Program-made: the position numbers and the translations under genes | Notes under the pieces: generated by a model | The model's input: the letters and a program-made list of their open reading frames with translations, nothing else | Told to the model about the DNA's origin: nothing | Databases searched by the model: none | Shown: positions 1 through 8,834 of the stretch, in pieces | Layout of the letters: each line of letters begins with the position of its first letter | Numbering within the stretch: the first letter of the stretch is position 1 | DNA from: Dyadobacter sp. NIV53 | Lineage (GTDB): Bacteria; Bacteroidota; Bacteroidia; Cytophagales; Spirosomataceae | Direction: 5' to 3' | Length of the DNA stretch: 64,000 bases | Assembly: GCF_019711195.1 (NCBI RefSeq) | Contig: NZ_CP081299.1 | Location: forward strand, 248,001-312,000

Positions 1-280
1 CTGGTTTTACAGCTCTTAACAACTGCTGTCCGGTTGTCAGGTTTTTAAAATCTATACAGGCAACATCAGGTGAAATCCTGAACGTACGTTTAACCAGTCC
101 ATTATAAAGAATAATGTCCTTTCCATCTTGTGATCTATAAATTCCCGCTTTTTCTTGTACAGGGCTAACCAGCCAGTCTGTTTCGTTTTTTTGATCGAAT
201 TTAGTGTTCCAGACTGATAAATTCTGGGCTTGGATACGTGTAAAGCAAACAATTATCAGGAGAAAAGCAGTGATTTTCAT
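1..280 (-). CDS. Secreted protein N-terminus, possibly glycoside hydrolase (partial)
   Basis: The first 93 codons of a minus-strand gene whose remainder lies left of the window. It begins MKITAFLLIIVCFTRIQAQ, a clear signal peptide with likely cleavage after AQA or AQ. The mature part contains WNTKFDQKNETDWLVSP and LYNGLVKRTFRISPDVA. I associate this type of beta-rich start with large secreted alpha-galactosidase-like proteins of Cytophagales, but that is recollection and not a motif proof. No catalytic region is visible. The ATG at 280 is followed directly by the signal peptide, which supports the start. Confidence 0.55.
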   Translation of the reverse strand, partial: MKITAFLLIIVCFTRIQAQNLSVWNTKFDQKNETDWLVSPVQEKAGIYRSQDGKDIILYNGLVKRTFRISPDVACIDFKNLTTGQQLLRAVKP

Positions 281-373
281 TCAATTCGGGTCAGGTAAAA
301 TTTCAGGTATTTACATATTTACTACTTATAACATGAAAATCCCGGCCATTCTACTCATGAAAATCTAATTGAA

Positions 374-1114
374 TCAGGATTTTGCAAGTTCAAGCTCACT
401 GCAATAACGGATTGCTTTTTTCAAATCTTCTTCGTCATTAAAATCTATCTTCGTTGCATTCAGATATTTAACGATGGCACTTTTATTTCTTGAAAATATT
501 TTAAGGAGATTGTGTTTGTCGGCATGAAAAGAACGTCCATTCATATCAACAATAAAATACGAAAGGTCTGGTCTTAAAAGTACTATATTATTAATAGGCA
601 ACGATGTTGTAACACCACTGATCGGATCAGTGTAATTGGCAGTATTTGATACCGAACCCTGTTCGTTTTTGTTATTATAAGCGCCCTTTTTCTCAATACC
701 ACCCATTTTGTACCGGTGTTTCTTGGTAAGCATAATATTTCCAAACTCCTCTACTACCTGCATGTAACCGTTAACCGGATCAGCATGAAATATAAATTTC
801 CCGATTTCCGCATAACTAACCCTGTTGTTTTTGTCTATAAGAAGCGTATCGCCTTTATGATCGATATACATGACTTCTCCATTCAGATAACAATAATTCA
901 GTTTGGCTGGCGTGAATTTTCCATTTGCAAAGTATAGCTTTCCACTCTGAAAATCCATAAACTGAAAACGATCCTGTGTCGAAATATGCTTAGTTGCATC
1001 CTGTCCATTCTTAAAACGAAGAACTTTGGTCGGCTGAGCATAAGATGTGTAAACCAGCATAAAGAATGCAATTATAGAAACCGGCCATTTTATCAACAAC
1101 TGAAAAGTGATCAT
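374..1114 (-). CDS. Secreted hypothetical protein, paralogue A
   Basis: A 246-residue protein with an N-terminal hydrophobic signal segment (about residues 8-26, ending SYAQ). I do not recognise the family. It is a paralogue of the gene just upstream (1137-1844): both share the order KNGxD, a G(K)(L/V)YF(A/R)NGK(F/I)xxAKLNY block near residues 58-75, a middle stretch about ion- or ligand-like GDTL/NDTL, a Ser/Thr-rich spacer, and an ending (I/L)xYLxxxxIDFN(D/N)E(E/Q)DL. The two are 22 bp apart on the same strand, so they are probably one transcript created by tandem duplication. The mature protein looks mostly beta, and it is probably periplasmic or on the surface. Confidence 0.75.
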   Translation of the reverse strand: MITFQLLIKWPVSIIAFFMLVYTSYAQPTKVLRFKNGQDATKHISTQDRFQFMDFQSGKLYFANGKFTPAKLNYCYLNGEVMYIDHKGDTLLIDKNNRVSYAEIGKFIFHADPVNGYMQVVEEFGNIMLTKKHRYKMGGIEKKGAYNNKNEQGSVSNTANYTDPISGVTTSLPINNIVLLRPDLSYFIVDMNGRSFHADKHNLLKIFSRNKSAIVKYLNATKIDFNDEEDLKKAIRYCSELELAKS

Positions 1115-1136
1115 ATTAATGAATTTTGTTAGAGGA

Positions 1137-1844
1137 TTATTTTACTGAAGAACTGAATTGCAGAAGATTAATCAAATCCTGCTCATTATTAAAATCGATG
1201 TCATTCTCTTTTAAATATCCGTTCAAAATTCTCTTTTTTTCAGGATAAATTTTAAACAGGCTTGCCTTATTGGCTAAATAGAACCTTTGATTCTTATCAA
1301 TTAAATAATAGATCGATTTTTTTCTTAAAACTGCTTTGTCGTTTCCCTTCAATCCGAGAGCCACACCATTGCCATTGTTAAAAGAAGAGTAACTTGAAAT
1401 AGAAGATGTTGCGGAATACTGATCATAGGCAGAATACTTTTCTTTCCCCATTATCATCAGCCTTTGTTTTTCGGCAAGCTTTATTTCACCAAAATTATTT
1501 TTTAGCCAAATGTGCCCATTCTTACGAACGTAATAAAACAGGTCATTACCAATTTCTATTCTGTCGATAAAATCATTATCGGCAAGCATCAGTGTGTCAT
1601 TTTGAAGATTAATAAACTGGATTTCCCCATGAAATAAGCTGTAATTCAGTTTTGCAGTAGAAATTTTACCATTTCGAAAGTACACTTTGCCATTCCTGAA
1701 TAATTCATACTTGTACCGTTCCCCAAAAGGTATGGCTTGTGAAATATCTGTTCCGTTTTTTACCTTATAGGTATTACCAGTGCTTTGAGCAAAAGAACTG
1801 ATACTTATCAGGAAATAAATTGGAGTTAGAATGCAGATTTTCAT
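1137..1844 (-). CDS. Secreted hypothetical protein, paralogue B
   Basis: A 235-residue protein starting MKICILTPIYFLISISSFAQ, a standard Sec signal peptide. It is the upstream member of a tandem pair with the gene at 374-1114. Shared blocks are KVYFRNGKISTAKLNY (residues about 54-69), NDTLMLAD, a low-complexity Ser/Tyr stretch near residues 145-160, and the C-terminal YLKENDIDFNNEQDL. No catalytic motif is visible and no function is claimed. It is separated from rluF by about 100 bp of AT-rich DNA, so this gene is likely first in its small operon. Confidence 0.75.
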   Translation of the reverse strand: MKICILTPIYFLISISSFAQSTGNTYKVKNGTDISQAIPFGERYKYELFRNGKVYFRNGKISTAKLNYSLFHGEIQFINLQNDTLMLADNDFIDRIEIGNDLFYYVRKNGHIWLKNNFGEIKLAEKQRLMIMGKEKYSAYDQYSATSSISSYSSFNNGNGVALGLKGNDKAVLRKKSIYYLIDKNQRFYLANKASLFKIYPEKKRILNGYLKENDIDFNNEQDLINLLQFSSSVK

Positions 1845-1950
1845 AGACTAAAATCCTAAATCATTGTTATTACATTTATATTATCTAAAAATACAATTAA
1901 ATAATTATAAAACTGCAATCCAATTATGCTCTGTTTAAACCCTGATTATT

Positions 1951-2706
1951 CTAATCTTCTTCCTCACTCCAATCAGAAATAACAGAACCTTCTTCTGTTT
2001 TTACAGAACTTTCAACGGCGGCATTAATAAATTTCATTTCATCAACCGTAAGATCCCGCCATTTTCCACTGGGTAAATTTTCCAATGTTACATTCATAAT
2101 CCTGACTCGTTTCAGCCTGGTTACATTATAACCTAAATATTCACACATACGCCTGATCTGGCGATTTAAACCCTGAGTAAGAATAATAGTAAATGTTAAA
2201 TTTCCTTCTTTCCGTACAATACATTTTTTTGTAACCGTGTCCAGGATTGGAATTCCATCTGACATTTTTTTCACAAAATCAGTTGTTACAAGCCGGTCCA
2301 CAGTTACGAAATATTCTTTTTCATGATTATTTCCTGCACGTAAAATTTTGTTCACGATATCGCCATCACTGGTCAGGAATATCAAACCTTCGGATGGTTT
2401 GTCAAGCCGGCCAATTGGGAAAATGCGTTCAGGATGTTTGATGTAATCAATAATGTTTCCTTTGATTTGTCTTTCAGTGGTACAGGTAATTCCAACCGGT
2501 TTATTGAAAGCAATATATGCAAATGCTTTTCTTGATTTTATTGGCTTCCCATCCACACGAACGTCGTCGGCTTCCGTGGCTTTGTCACCTAAAACCGCTA
2601 TTCTGGAATTCAGGGTAACACGCCCCTGCTCCACCAGCCGGTCCGCTTCTCTCCTTGAACAAAAACCTGTTTCACTGATAAATTTATTAATTCGGATCAA
2701 ATTCAA
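1951..2706 (-). CDS. rluF: 23S rRNA pseudouridine synthase RluF-type
   Basis: A 251-residue member of the RsuA/RluB/RluE/RluF family, which converts uridine to pseudouridine in ribosomal RNA. An S4 RNA-binding domain covers about residues 4-60 (INKFISETGFCSRREADRL). The catalytic domain follows, with the family signature GRLDKPSEGL placing the catalytic Asp at residue 102. LNRQIRRMCEYLGYNVTRLKR near residue 185-205 is typical of RluF, which modifies position 2604 in E. coli numbering. The acidic tail (EEGSVISDWSEEED) is a lineage extension. The subfamily call rests on these motifs; RluB is the main alternative. Confidence 0.88.
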   Translation of the reverse strand: MNLIRINKFISETGFCSRREADRLVEQGRVTLNSRIAVLGDKATEADDVRVDGKPIKSRKAFAYIAFNKPVGITCTTERQIKGNIIDYIKHPERIFPIGRLDKPSEGLIFLTSDGDIVNKILRAGNNHEKEYFVTVDRLVTTDFVKKMSDGIPILDTVTKKCIVRKEGNLTFTIILTQGLNRQIRRMCEYLGYNVTRLKRVRIMNVTLENLPSGKWRDLTVDEMKFINAAVESSVKTEEGSVISDWSEEED

Positions 2707-2873
2707 TGTATTTACGTAAATCGAATAATTGTTAAACGCCGTTGCACAAGGCTGGGTATTGATTTTAATGCAAATTACTTTAAATCAGAAAAAATATCGT
2801 TTACAGATCAAAGATTCCGGCAATTTCTTCCTTTACTTCAATACTAATCTTAAAATTAATGTACAGTCCGTTT

Positions 2874-4172
2874 ATGAAAAAATCCATTTTCCTGCTCAGT
2901 TTTCACCTTTGGTTATTGGTTTTATCTGTTAATGCACAGCCAGTCAAACGTTATGTAGAGGTGATTGTAGCAGCCAATCATGAAGACTGGACATATAAAA
3001 CGGGCGAAAAAGTACAGTTTACTATTTCGGTTATGCAAAATGGCAATATGCTGAAAAACGTACCGGTCAGATATGAGATCGGATTGGAAAAATTAGATCC
3101 GGCCATTAAAGAAAATAAAACCACTGCCGAAGGAAAAATCACAGTTGATGGAGGGACATTAAAAACACCCGGTTTCCTAAGATGTATTGCTTATGCCATT
3201 GTAGACGGCTCCGAGTATCGCGGCTTGGCAACGGCTGGTTTTGATCCACTTCAAATACAACCGACTGTTGCAAATCCGGAAGACTTTGACAGCTTCTGGG
3301 AAACAGCAAAAAAAGAACTTTCAGCCGTTCCGATAGACGCCAAAATGACCCTTCTTCCGGAAAGATGCACATCCAAGGTAAATGTATATCACATAAATCT
3401 TCAAAATAATAAACCCGGCGTCAGAGTTTACGGGATATTAAGTATACCCAAAAAAGAAGGAAAATATCCTGCCTTACTTAGGGTTCCGGGAGCTGGCGTA
3501 CGGCCATATTACGGAGATGTAACTACGGCAGAAAATGATATCATTACGCTGGAAATAGGCATTCATGGTATTCCTGTAATTATGGACCCGTCTGTTTATA
3601 CAGATTTGGGAATGGGTGTACTGAATGGTTATCCAGCTTACAATATGGACGATCGGGATAAATTTTATTATAAAAGGGTATATCTGGGTTGCATCCGTGC
3701 CAATGATTTTCTGACGAGCTTACCTCAATACGACGGTCAGAATCTGGCAGTTACAGGCGGAAGCCAGGGAGGTGCATTATCCATTATTACTGCTGGTTTG
3801 GATCCTCGCGTGAAGTGGCTAGGTGCTTTTTATCCTGCTTTAAGCGATGTCACCGGCTATCTACATGGAAGAGCTGGCGGTTGGCCGCACTACTTTGATA
3901 AAACAAGTGTAAAAATTAATAATACAAAAGAAAAAATAGCAACAGTCAGTTACTACGACGTAGTCAACTTTGCACGACGCGTGAAAGTGCCGGGTTATTA
4001 CATGTGGGGATTCAACGATGAAACCTGCCCTCCTACATCCATGTATGCAGCGTATAACGTTACTTCTGCGCCAAAAGAACTCAAATTGTATTTGGATACC
4101 GGCCACTGGACATATGCTGACGAGAAGGATGCCATGAACAACTGGCTGATCGGTAAACTGAAAGGAAAATGA
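2874..4172 (+). CDS. Secreted acetyl-xylan-esterase-like (AXE1) hydrolase
   Basis: About 432 residues. I choose the second ATG (2874) because it starts the signal peptide MKKSIFLLSFHLWLLVLSVNAQ directly; an in-frame ATG at 2859 would add MYSPF. An N-terminal beta domain is followed by an AXE1/cephalosporin-C-deacetylase-type alpha/beta hydrolase: the oxyanion region RVPGAGVRPYYGD, nucleophile Ser in GGSQGG (about residue 297), Asp in NDETCPP and His in DTGHWTY. The family removes acetyl groups from acetylated sugars or xylan. It lies upstream of a secreted oxidoreductase on the same strand (98 bp gap), so the pair may act on one carbohydrate in the periplasm. Confidence 0.85.
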   Translation: MKKSIFLLSFHLWLLVLSVNAQPVKRYVEVIVAANHEDWTYKTGEKVQFTISVMQNGNMLKNVPVRYEIGLEKLDPAIKENKTTAEGKITVDGGTLKTPGFLRCIAYAIVDGSEYRGLATAGFDPLQIQPTVANPEDFDSFWETAKKELSAVPIDAKMTLLPERCTSKVNVYHINLQNNKPGVRVYGILSIPKKEGKYPALLRVPGAGVRPYYGDVTTAENDIITLEIGIHGIPVIMDPSVYTDLGMGVLNGYPAYNMDDRDKFYYKRVYLGCIRANDFLTSLPQYDGQNLAVTGGSQGGALSIITAGLDPRVKWLGAFYPALSDVTGYLHGRAGGWPHYFDKTSVKINNTKEKIATVSYYDVVNFARRVKVPGYYMWGFNDETCPPTSMYAAYNVTSAPKELKLYLDTGHWTYADEKDAMNNWLIGKLKGK

Positions 4173-4270
4173 GACCGAATGATTTAATAACAATTTACCA
4201 TTAAGTGATTAAGGCTATTCCGTTAAATCTTTCACTATATCTAACTATTAATAATCAACAATTATAAAAA

Positions 4271-5575
4271 ATGGATCGTCGGACATTTATAGAAAAATCT
4301 GCCTTGGCAGGCGCTGCATTTTCTTCACTCCCACTGTTATCGGCATTGAATCGAACGGCTCCTTACCGGGTAGCACTGGTTGGTGCCGGATGGTGGGGAA
4401 CTAATATACTTCGTTGTGCCATTAAATCCGGCGAATGCAAGGTCATTGCAATTTGTGATGTTGATGAAAACCAGCTTAAATTATGCTCGGCAGAAATATC
4501 CGGTCTCACACCGGACAAACCCAAACTTTACCGGGATTACAGGGAGTTATTGAGTAAAGAAAAACCAGAAATTGTTATCGTGGCAACTCCCGACCACTGG
4601 CATCCGTTGTGCTGTATTGCGGCCATCGAATCAGGTGCGCATGTTTATGTCGAAAAACCGATTTCACATACAATCAGGGAAGGCCGGGCTATGGTAAACG
4701 CAACCCGAAAACATGGGCGGATTATACAGGTTGGTACCCATCGTCGTGTGTCTCCGCATAATATTTCAGGCATGGAATTCTTAAAATCTGGAAAAGCCGG
4801 AAAAATCGGAATGGCCAGAGCCTTTGTGCATTACGGCGGTGGACCGGGAGAAAAAGTTGCAGATTCTGAACCACCAAAAGGTTTAGACTGGGATTTTTAT
4901 TGCGGTCCTGCACCATTGGTACCTTATAACAAAACCATACATCCAAAAGGGTTCAGGAATTATCTGAACTTCGCCAACGGAACTTTGGGAGACTGGGGCA
5001 TACACTGGCTTGACCAGGTTATGTGGTGGTCCGAACAAAAATATCCCAGGAAGATATATTCAACCGGCGGCAGGGCAATCAGGCAGGATAACACTGATGC
5101 GCCAGACCATCAGGTGGCGGTTTACGATTTTGATGGTTTCACGCTCGAATGGGAACATCGGAATTTTGCAGCAAACAATGCAGAAAAAACTGATCCTAAA
5201 CAGGCGGTAGGAGTTTATTTTTATGGTACGGAAGGTACTTTTCATATGGGCTGGCTTGACGGGTGGACATTTTACCCGACCAACCCCAACAAACCTGTTA
5301 TTCATCAGGATGCACAGCTGAACAAACCTGATGATCAGAATATCCAGGAATTGTGGGGCAATTTCCTAACTTCCATCAAAACCAATACGCCGCCAATTTG
5401 CGAAATTGAAGTAGGGCAGCGTTCGACTAATGTAGCTTTACTTGGCATGCTTTCATACAAACTTGGGCGCAGTATAATCTGGGATGGAGAAAAAGAAGAA
5501 ATTCCGGGCGATGCAGATGCAAATAAATTACTAAGCCGGGAATACAGGGGTAAGTGGGAATATCCGAAAGTGTAG
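4271..5575 (+). CDS. Secreted Gfo/Idh/MocA family oxidoreductase
   Basis: 434 residues. The N-terminus MDRRTFIEKSALAGAAF is a Tat-like signal (RRTFIEKS plus a hydrophobic run), as is usual for Bacteroidota members of this family. A Rossmann NAD(P)-binding domain follows (VALVGAGWWGTNILR near residues 33-47), then the EKPISHTIREG motif with the catalytic-domain Lys. The C-terminal alpha/beta domain contains HWLDQVMWW and many aromatic residues. Family members oxidise or reduce sugars and cyclitols, and exported ones often act as glycosidases. The substrate cannot be read from sequence. A bidirectional terminator sits 57 bp after the stop. Confidence 0.88.
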   Translation: MDRRTFIEKSALAGAAFSSLPLLSALNRTAPYRVALVGAGWWGTNILRCAIKSGECKVIAICDVDENQLKLCSAEISGLTPDKPKLYRDYRELLSKEKPEIVIVATPDHWHPLCCIAAIESGAHVYVEKPISHTIREGRAMVNATRKHGRIIQVGTHRRVSPHNISGMEFLKSGKAGKIGMARAFVHYGGGPGEKVADSEPPKGLDWDFYCGPAPLVPYNKTIHPKGFRNYLNFANGTLGDWGIHWLDQVMWWSEQKYPRKIYSTGGRAIRQDNTDAPDHQVAVYDFDGFTLEWEHRNFAANNAEKTDPKQAVGVYFYGTEGTFHMGWLDGWTFYPTNPNKPVIHQDAQLNKPDDQNIQELWGNFLTSIKTNTPPICEIEVGQRSTNVALLGMLSYKLGRSIIWDGEKEEIPGDADANKLLSREYRGKWEYPKV

Positions 5576-5631
5576 GTCAGTATTAAGTTAAGAGTTTAAA
5601 GTTCAGAGTATACTGCGGGAGATAAAAAAAG

Positions 5632-5666
5632 AACGGGCTGAAAATCTTGAAGATTTTCAGCCCGTT
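5632..5666. terminator. Bidirectional intrinsic terminator
   Basis: Perfect inverted repeat with 17-nt arms (5632-5648 and 5650-5666; left arm AACGGGCTGAAAATCTT). An A7 run (5624-5630) lies on the left and TTT on the right, so it can end transcription of the oxidoreductase from the left and of the 5688-6044 gene from the right, where the A run becomes a U tract. Confidence 0.9.
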
Positions 5667-5687
5667 TACAATTTCAATCAAAAGAAA

Positions 5688-6044
5688 TTAATCAATTTTA
5701 ATAACCTCAGCAGGAATATTATATTGATCAATCATTTCCCGTGTAAAACGTACATGACCTCTTGGTGCCATTAAATATAATTTTGCACCCTTCATTCCTG
5801 CAAGTTCACTCAAAAGCTTCCACTTGGAAATGCTTCCGCGTAACTGGTCGGTTTTCATTGCTACCTCCAGATAATGTCTGTTAAACATATTAACTCCGGT
5901 TACATCCGGTGTGAATTTGGCATTATCCGCCGCCCTTTCGTAGGACTTTGGTGTTTCAAACCCTTCCATATTAGCTTGGATTTCCTTAAACCCATGAGCC
6001 TGTGCCCACTTTACAACAAGCGGAATGAACGATTCCTTTTCCAT
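5688..6044 (-). CDS. Conserved hypothetical protein, 118 aa
   Basis: I start this at 6044 (MEKESFIPLVVKWAQAHGF); a longer in-frame start at 6095 would add 17 unlikely residues. The protein has no signal peptide or membrane segment. It contains NMEGFETPKSYER, KFTPDVTG and HYLEVAMKTD, then KLLSELAGMKGAKLYLMAPRGHVRFTREMI. The D/E/K spacing (PDV ... LEVAMK) followed by strands and a helix resembles a small PD-(D/E)XK-like fold, but this is only a structural guess and I claim no activity. It converges on the oxidoreductase across the shared terminator. Confidence 0.7.
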   Translation of the reverse strand: MEKESFIPLVVKWAQAHGFKEIQANMEGFETPKSYERAADNAKFTPDVTGVNMFNRHYLEVAMKTDQLRGSISKWKLLSELAGMKGAKLYLMAPRGHVRFTREMIDQYNIPAEVIKID

Positions 6045-6222
6045 AAATATCAACGAATAATTTTTTAAGCAACAAGCGAGGAATTCTAAAAACAACTATC
6101 AAACTTAACCGGGCAGAGAGAAAATTTTTATTAACCGAAAGCAGTCTGCTATGTAGTACTTCCTAATAATTTGGAAAGTTACAGGTTTTTATAGTAAAGA
6201 GCAAATCTTAGGCCCAAACACT

Positions 6223-6549
6223 TTAATCTTCCAACTCATCCAAAAAGCCTCTATATGCTCTCAAAAGCTCCTGGTGCGTTTTTGTATTCTTCTGAGACAG
6301 TGCCAGATCAATACCTTTTTGATAAATTAATTCTGCTTTTTTATAATTTTCCTCCAAAGCAAAAAACTCACCGGCATGATAATAGGTCGGCAGGTAATCG
6401 GGATGATTAAATAATAAAATATCGAAAAATTGTCCTGCTTTCTCTGAATCATGCTTTAAATATTCCAACGCTAATGCATACACATTGAAGGGATCGTCCG
6501 GATCTTCTTCATAAAATGTCAATAAATTACTCAGCAGGGTGTTTTCCAT
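6223..6549 (-). CDS. Small TPR-containing protein
   Basis: 108 residues with two to three tetratricopeptide-like helical hairpins: DPFNVYALALEYLKHDSEKAGQFFDILL, then DYLPTYYHAGEFFALEENYKKAELIYQKGIDLA. There is no signal peptide, so it is cytosolic. Such short TPR proteins are usually protein-protein adaptors; the partner is unknown. It is divergent from etfB, with starts 96 bp apart. Confidence 0.8.
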   Translation of the reverse strand: MENTLLSNLLTFYEEDPDDPFNVYALALEYLKHDSEKAGQFFDILLFNHPDYLPTYYHAGEFFALEENYKKAELIYQKGIDLALSQKNTKTHQELLRAYRGFLDELED

Positions 6550-6564
6550 TACAAATTATTATGC

Positions 6565-6595
6565 TTGCATACTATTTAAGATTTTCCTTATTTTG
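6565..6595 (+). promoter_or_regulatory. Probable etfB promoter
   Basis: TTG at 6565-6567, then 21 nt, then TATTTTG at 6589-6595. This matches the Bacteroidota pattern of a -33 TTG and a -7 TAnnTTTG-like box, although the -7 box is one base shorter than the consensus. Expected transcription start is near 6602, about 43 nt before the etfB ATG. Confidence 0.5.
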
Positions 6596-6644
6596 TGATG
6601 ACAAAGTTATTCTCAGAAAAGTTAAAATACATAATTAAATTATC

Positions 6645-7382
6645 ATGAAAATACTCGTTTGTATTACAAATGTACCAGATACGACCGCTAAAATAACCTT
6701 CACAGATAATGACTCTAAATTAAACAAAAACGGTATCCAGCATATTATTGGCCCATATGATGATTACGCCCTGGCAAGAGGGGTAGAATTAAAAGAACAA
6801 TTTGGCGGAACCGTAACCGTACTTCATGTTGGCGAAGCAGACGCTGACCCGCAGATACGTAAAGCACTGGCTATCGGAGCAGACGATGCCATACGTGTTA
6901 ATTACAATCCGTTGGATTCATACGATACAGCCATACAGATAGCCCGTATTGCAGAGCAAAATACTTATGACCTGATTCTGATGGGGCGGGAATCTATAGA
7001 CTATAATAGTGGTGTGGTACACGGGCTTGTTGGTGAGATGCTGGGCATTCCATCCTATTCACCTGTGATGAAACTGGATATTGACGGAGATACAGTAAAA
7101 ATCGCAAGGGAAATAGATGGTGGCAAAGAACATCTGACTGCTTCACTGCCGCTTGTACTTGGTTGTCAGGAACCAATTTCTGAATGGAAAATACCGAATA
7201 TGCGTGGTATAATGACAGCAAAGTCCAAACCTTTGGTCGTGGTTGAACCAGTAACTATAGATGAAATGACCATCCCTGAAAAATATTCGTTGCCTGCACC
7301 AAAAGGCGCCTGCAAAATGATTCCGGCAAGTGAGGCAGAAACGCTGATCAAACTGTTGCAAACGGAAGCGAAAGTATTATGA
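6645..7382 (+). CDS. etfB: Electron transfer flavoprotein subunit beta
   Basis: 245 residues, cytosolic. ETF is a heterodimer that carries electrons from acyl-CoA and related dehydrogenases to the quinone pool. Family hallmarks are the N-terminal MKILVCITNVPDTTAKI, NPLDSYDTAIQIARI, LILMGRESIDYNSGVVHGLVGEMLGIPSYSPV (AMP/FAD-side fold) and the typical ETF-beta region ISEWKIPNMRGIMTAKSKPL. Length is standard. etfA follows after 109 bp, as expected for the two subunits. Confidence 0.95.
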   Translation: MKILVCITNVPDTTAKITFTDNDSKLNKNGIQHIIGPYDDYALARGVELKEQFGGTVTVLHVGEADADPQIRKALAIGADDAIRVNYNPLDSYDTAIQIARIAEQNTYDLILMGRESIDYNSGVVHGLVGEMLGIPSYSPVMKLDIDGDTVKIAREIDGGKEHLTASLPLVLGCQEPISEWKIPNMRGIMTAKSKPLVVVEPVTIDEMTIPEKYSLPAPKGACKMIPASEAETLIKLLQTEAKVL

Positions 7383-7491
7383 CGGCTGTTAACGTTTGGC
7401 AATCAGTTGTTCCTGTTTATTGAATATTATGTCAGTCACTCAATTCTTCATTGTATCAGCTTACCGGCGACCCGGTCAAAATTAATCTAAT

Positions 7492-8466
7492 ATGTCAGTC
7501 CTTGTATTTGTAGAAATAGATAATGGTTCAATCAAAAAAACATCTTTTGAAGCTATTGCTTATGGCGCAGAAGTAGCCAAACTTACAGGAGAAACAGCAA
7601 CAGTATTGGTTCTTGGAAAAGCTGATCTGACTGAACTGGCCAAAGCAGGCCATTATGGTGCCACTAAAGTGCTGCACGCTTCCGACGAAAAGCTGACACA
7701 AGAAAATGGCATGGCTTATGCCGATTCTCTGGTACAGGCAGCTCAGCAGGAAGGGAGTAAAGTAATCATTATTTCCAAGTCAGGACTTGGGGATGCGATG
7801 GCAGCGAGGGCAGCAGCAAAATTAAAGGCCGGAATAGTTTCCGGCGTAACTTCACTACCTGATTTAAGTGAATCATTTAAAGTTACCCGGAGTATATTCA
7901 GTGGTAAAGCCTTTGCGACAACTGAAATTAAATCAGACTTAAAAATACTGGTGATCCGGAAAAACATCATTGAAGTCGACGAATCTTCTATAACTAGTAC
8001 CGAAGCTCAGATTGAGCCATTTACTCCGGTTCTGAGAGATTCAGATTTTAAATCAGCAATAGATAAAATAGAAAAGGCCAGTTCGGAAATTTCACTGACA
8101 GAAGCAGATATCATTGTGTCTGGCGGACGTGGGATGAAGGGCCCAGAAAACTGGCAGCCACTATTGGATCTGGCCAGTGCTTTGGGTGCTGCAACAGGAT
8201 GTTCCAAACCTGTATCTGATCTCGACTGGCGCCCGCATCATGAACATATAGGACAAACCGGCATTAAAGTTGCACCTAACTTATATATTGCTTGCGGAAT
8301 TTCCGGAGCCATACAACACCTTGCAGGTGTAAACGGCTCTAAATGTATTGTTGTAATTAATAAAGATCCGGAAGCGCCATTTTTTAAGGCTGCCGACTAT
8401 GGAATTGTAGGTGATGTTTTTGAAATTCTTCCTAAACTAACCCAGGCCGTTAAAAATCTGAGATAA
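7492..8466 (+). CDS. etfA: Electron transfer flavoprotein subunit alpha
   Basis: 324 residues. The N-terminal domain (VLVFVEIDNGSIKKTSFEAIAYG) pairs with EtfB, and the C-terminal domain binds FAD. The FAD signature is visible: VSGGRGMKGPENW near residues 204-216, GQTGIKVAPNLYIACGISGAIQHLAG and VVINKDPEAPFFKAADYGIVGD. With etfB it forms the complete ETF. The stop is followed by a 287-bp gap holding a terminator. Confidence 0.95.
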   Translation: MSVLVFVEIDNGSIKKTSFEAIAYGAEVAKLTGETATVLVLGKADLTELAKAGHYGATKVLHASDEKLTQENGMAYADSLVQAAQQEGSKVIIISKSGLGDAMAARAAAKLKAGIVSGVTSLPDLSESFKVTRSIFSGKAFATTEIKSDLKILVIRKNIIEVDESSITSTEAQIEPFTPVLRDSDFKSAIDKIEKASSEISLTEADIIVSGGRGMKGPENWQPLLDLASALGAATGCSKPVSDLDWRPHHEHIGQTGIKVAPNLYIACGISGAIQHLAGVNGSKCIVVINKDPEAPFFKAADYGIVGDVFEILPKLTQAVKNLR

Positions 8467-8591
8467 TCCGCTTTTTGTCTTGCAGCAAATTAATTCAATA
8501 TTTTTTATGATTATCATAATCAATTAATTGGGTTCGCTATCAGATATTTAAGACGATTAAAATGATTTAAAATTACAATGTAAAATAACTT

Positions 8592-8625
8592 AACCCGTTC
8601 GGCATTTTTTTATGCCCCACGGGTT
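8592..8625 (+). terminator. Terminator after etfA
   Basis: Stem AACCCGT / ACGGGTT (8592-8598 with 8619-8625) enclosing a second stem GGCAT / ATGCC, then ATTTATTTTT. It lies 125 bp after etfA and before the nuclease gene. The rest of the 8467-8753 gap is AT-rich with nothing else I can name. Confidence 0.7.
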
Positions 8626-8834
8626 ATTTATTTTTGCAACTTAAATGCTTGCACTTTTATTGAACCAATAAGAAAAATATAATGTATTTCCCGTTAAATA
8701 ACTGAAAATCAAACCAATATTATTTTAAAGATGTATCTTGCCAGTAATATTAAATGTTATTTGAATACAAAACCGGAGATATTTTAATCACCATAGCTGT
8801 TAACAAAACTTGCGCCGGCGCAGAAAGTTTAAAC

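Noticed and set aside
4271..5575. Possible part of the sulfatase regulon
   Set aside because: The oxidoreductase and esterase lack the shared promoter and leader and are separated by housekeeping genes.
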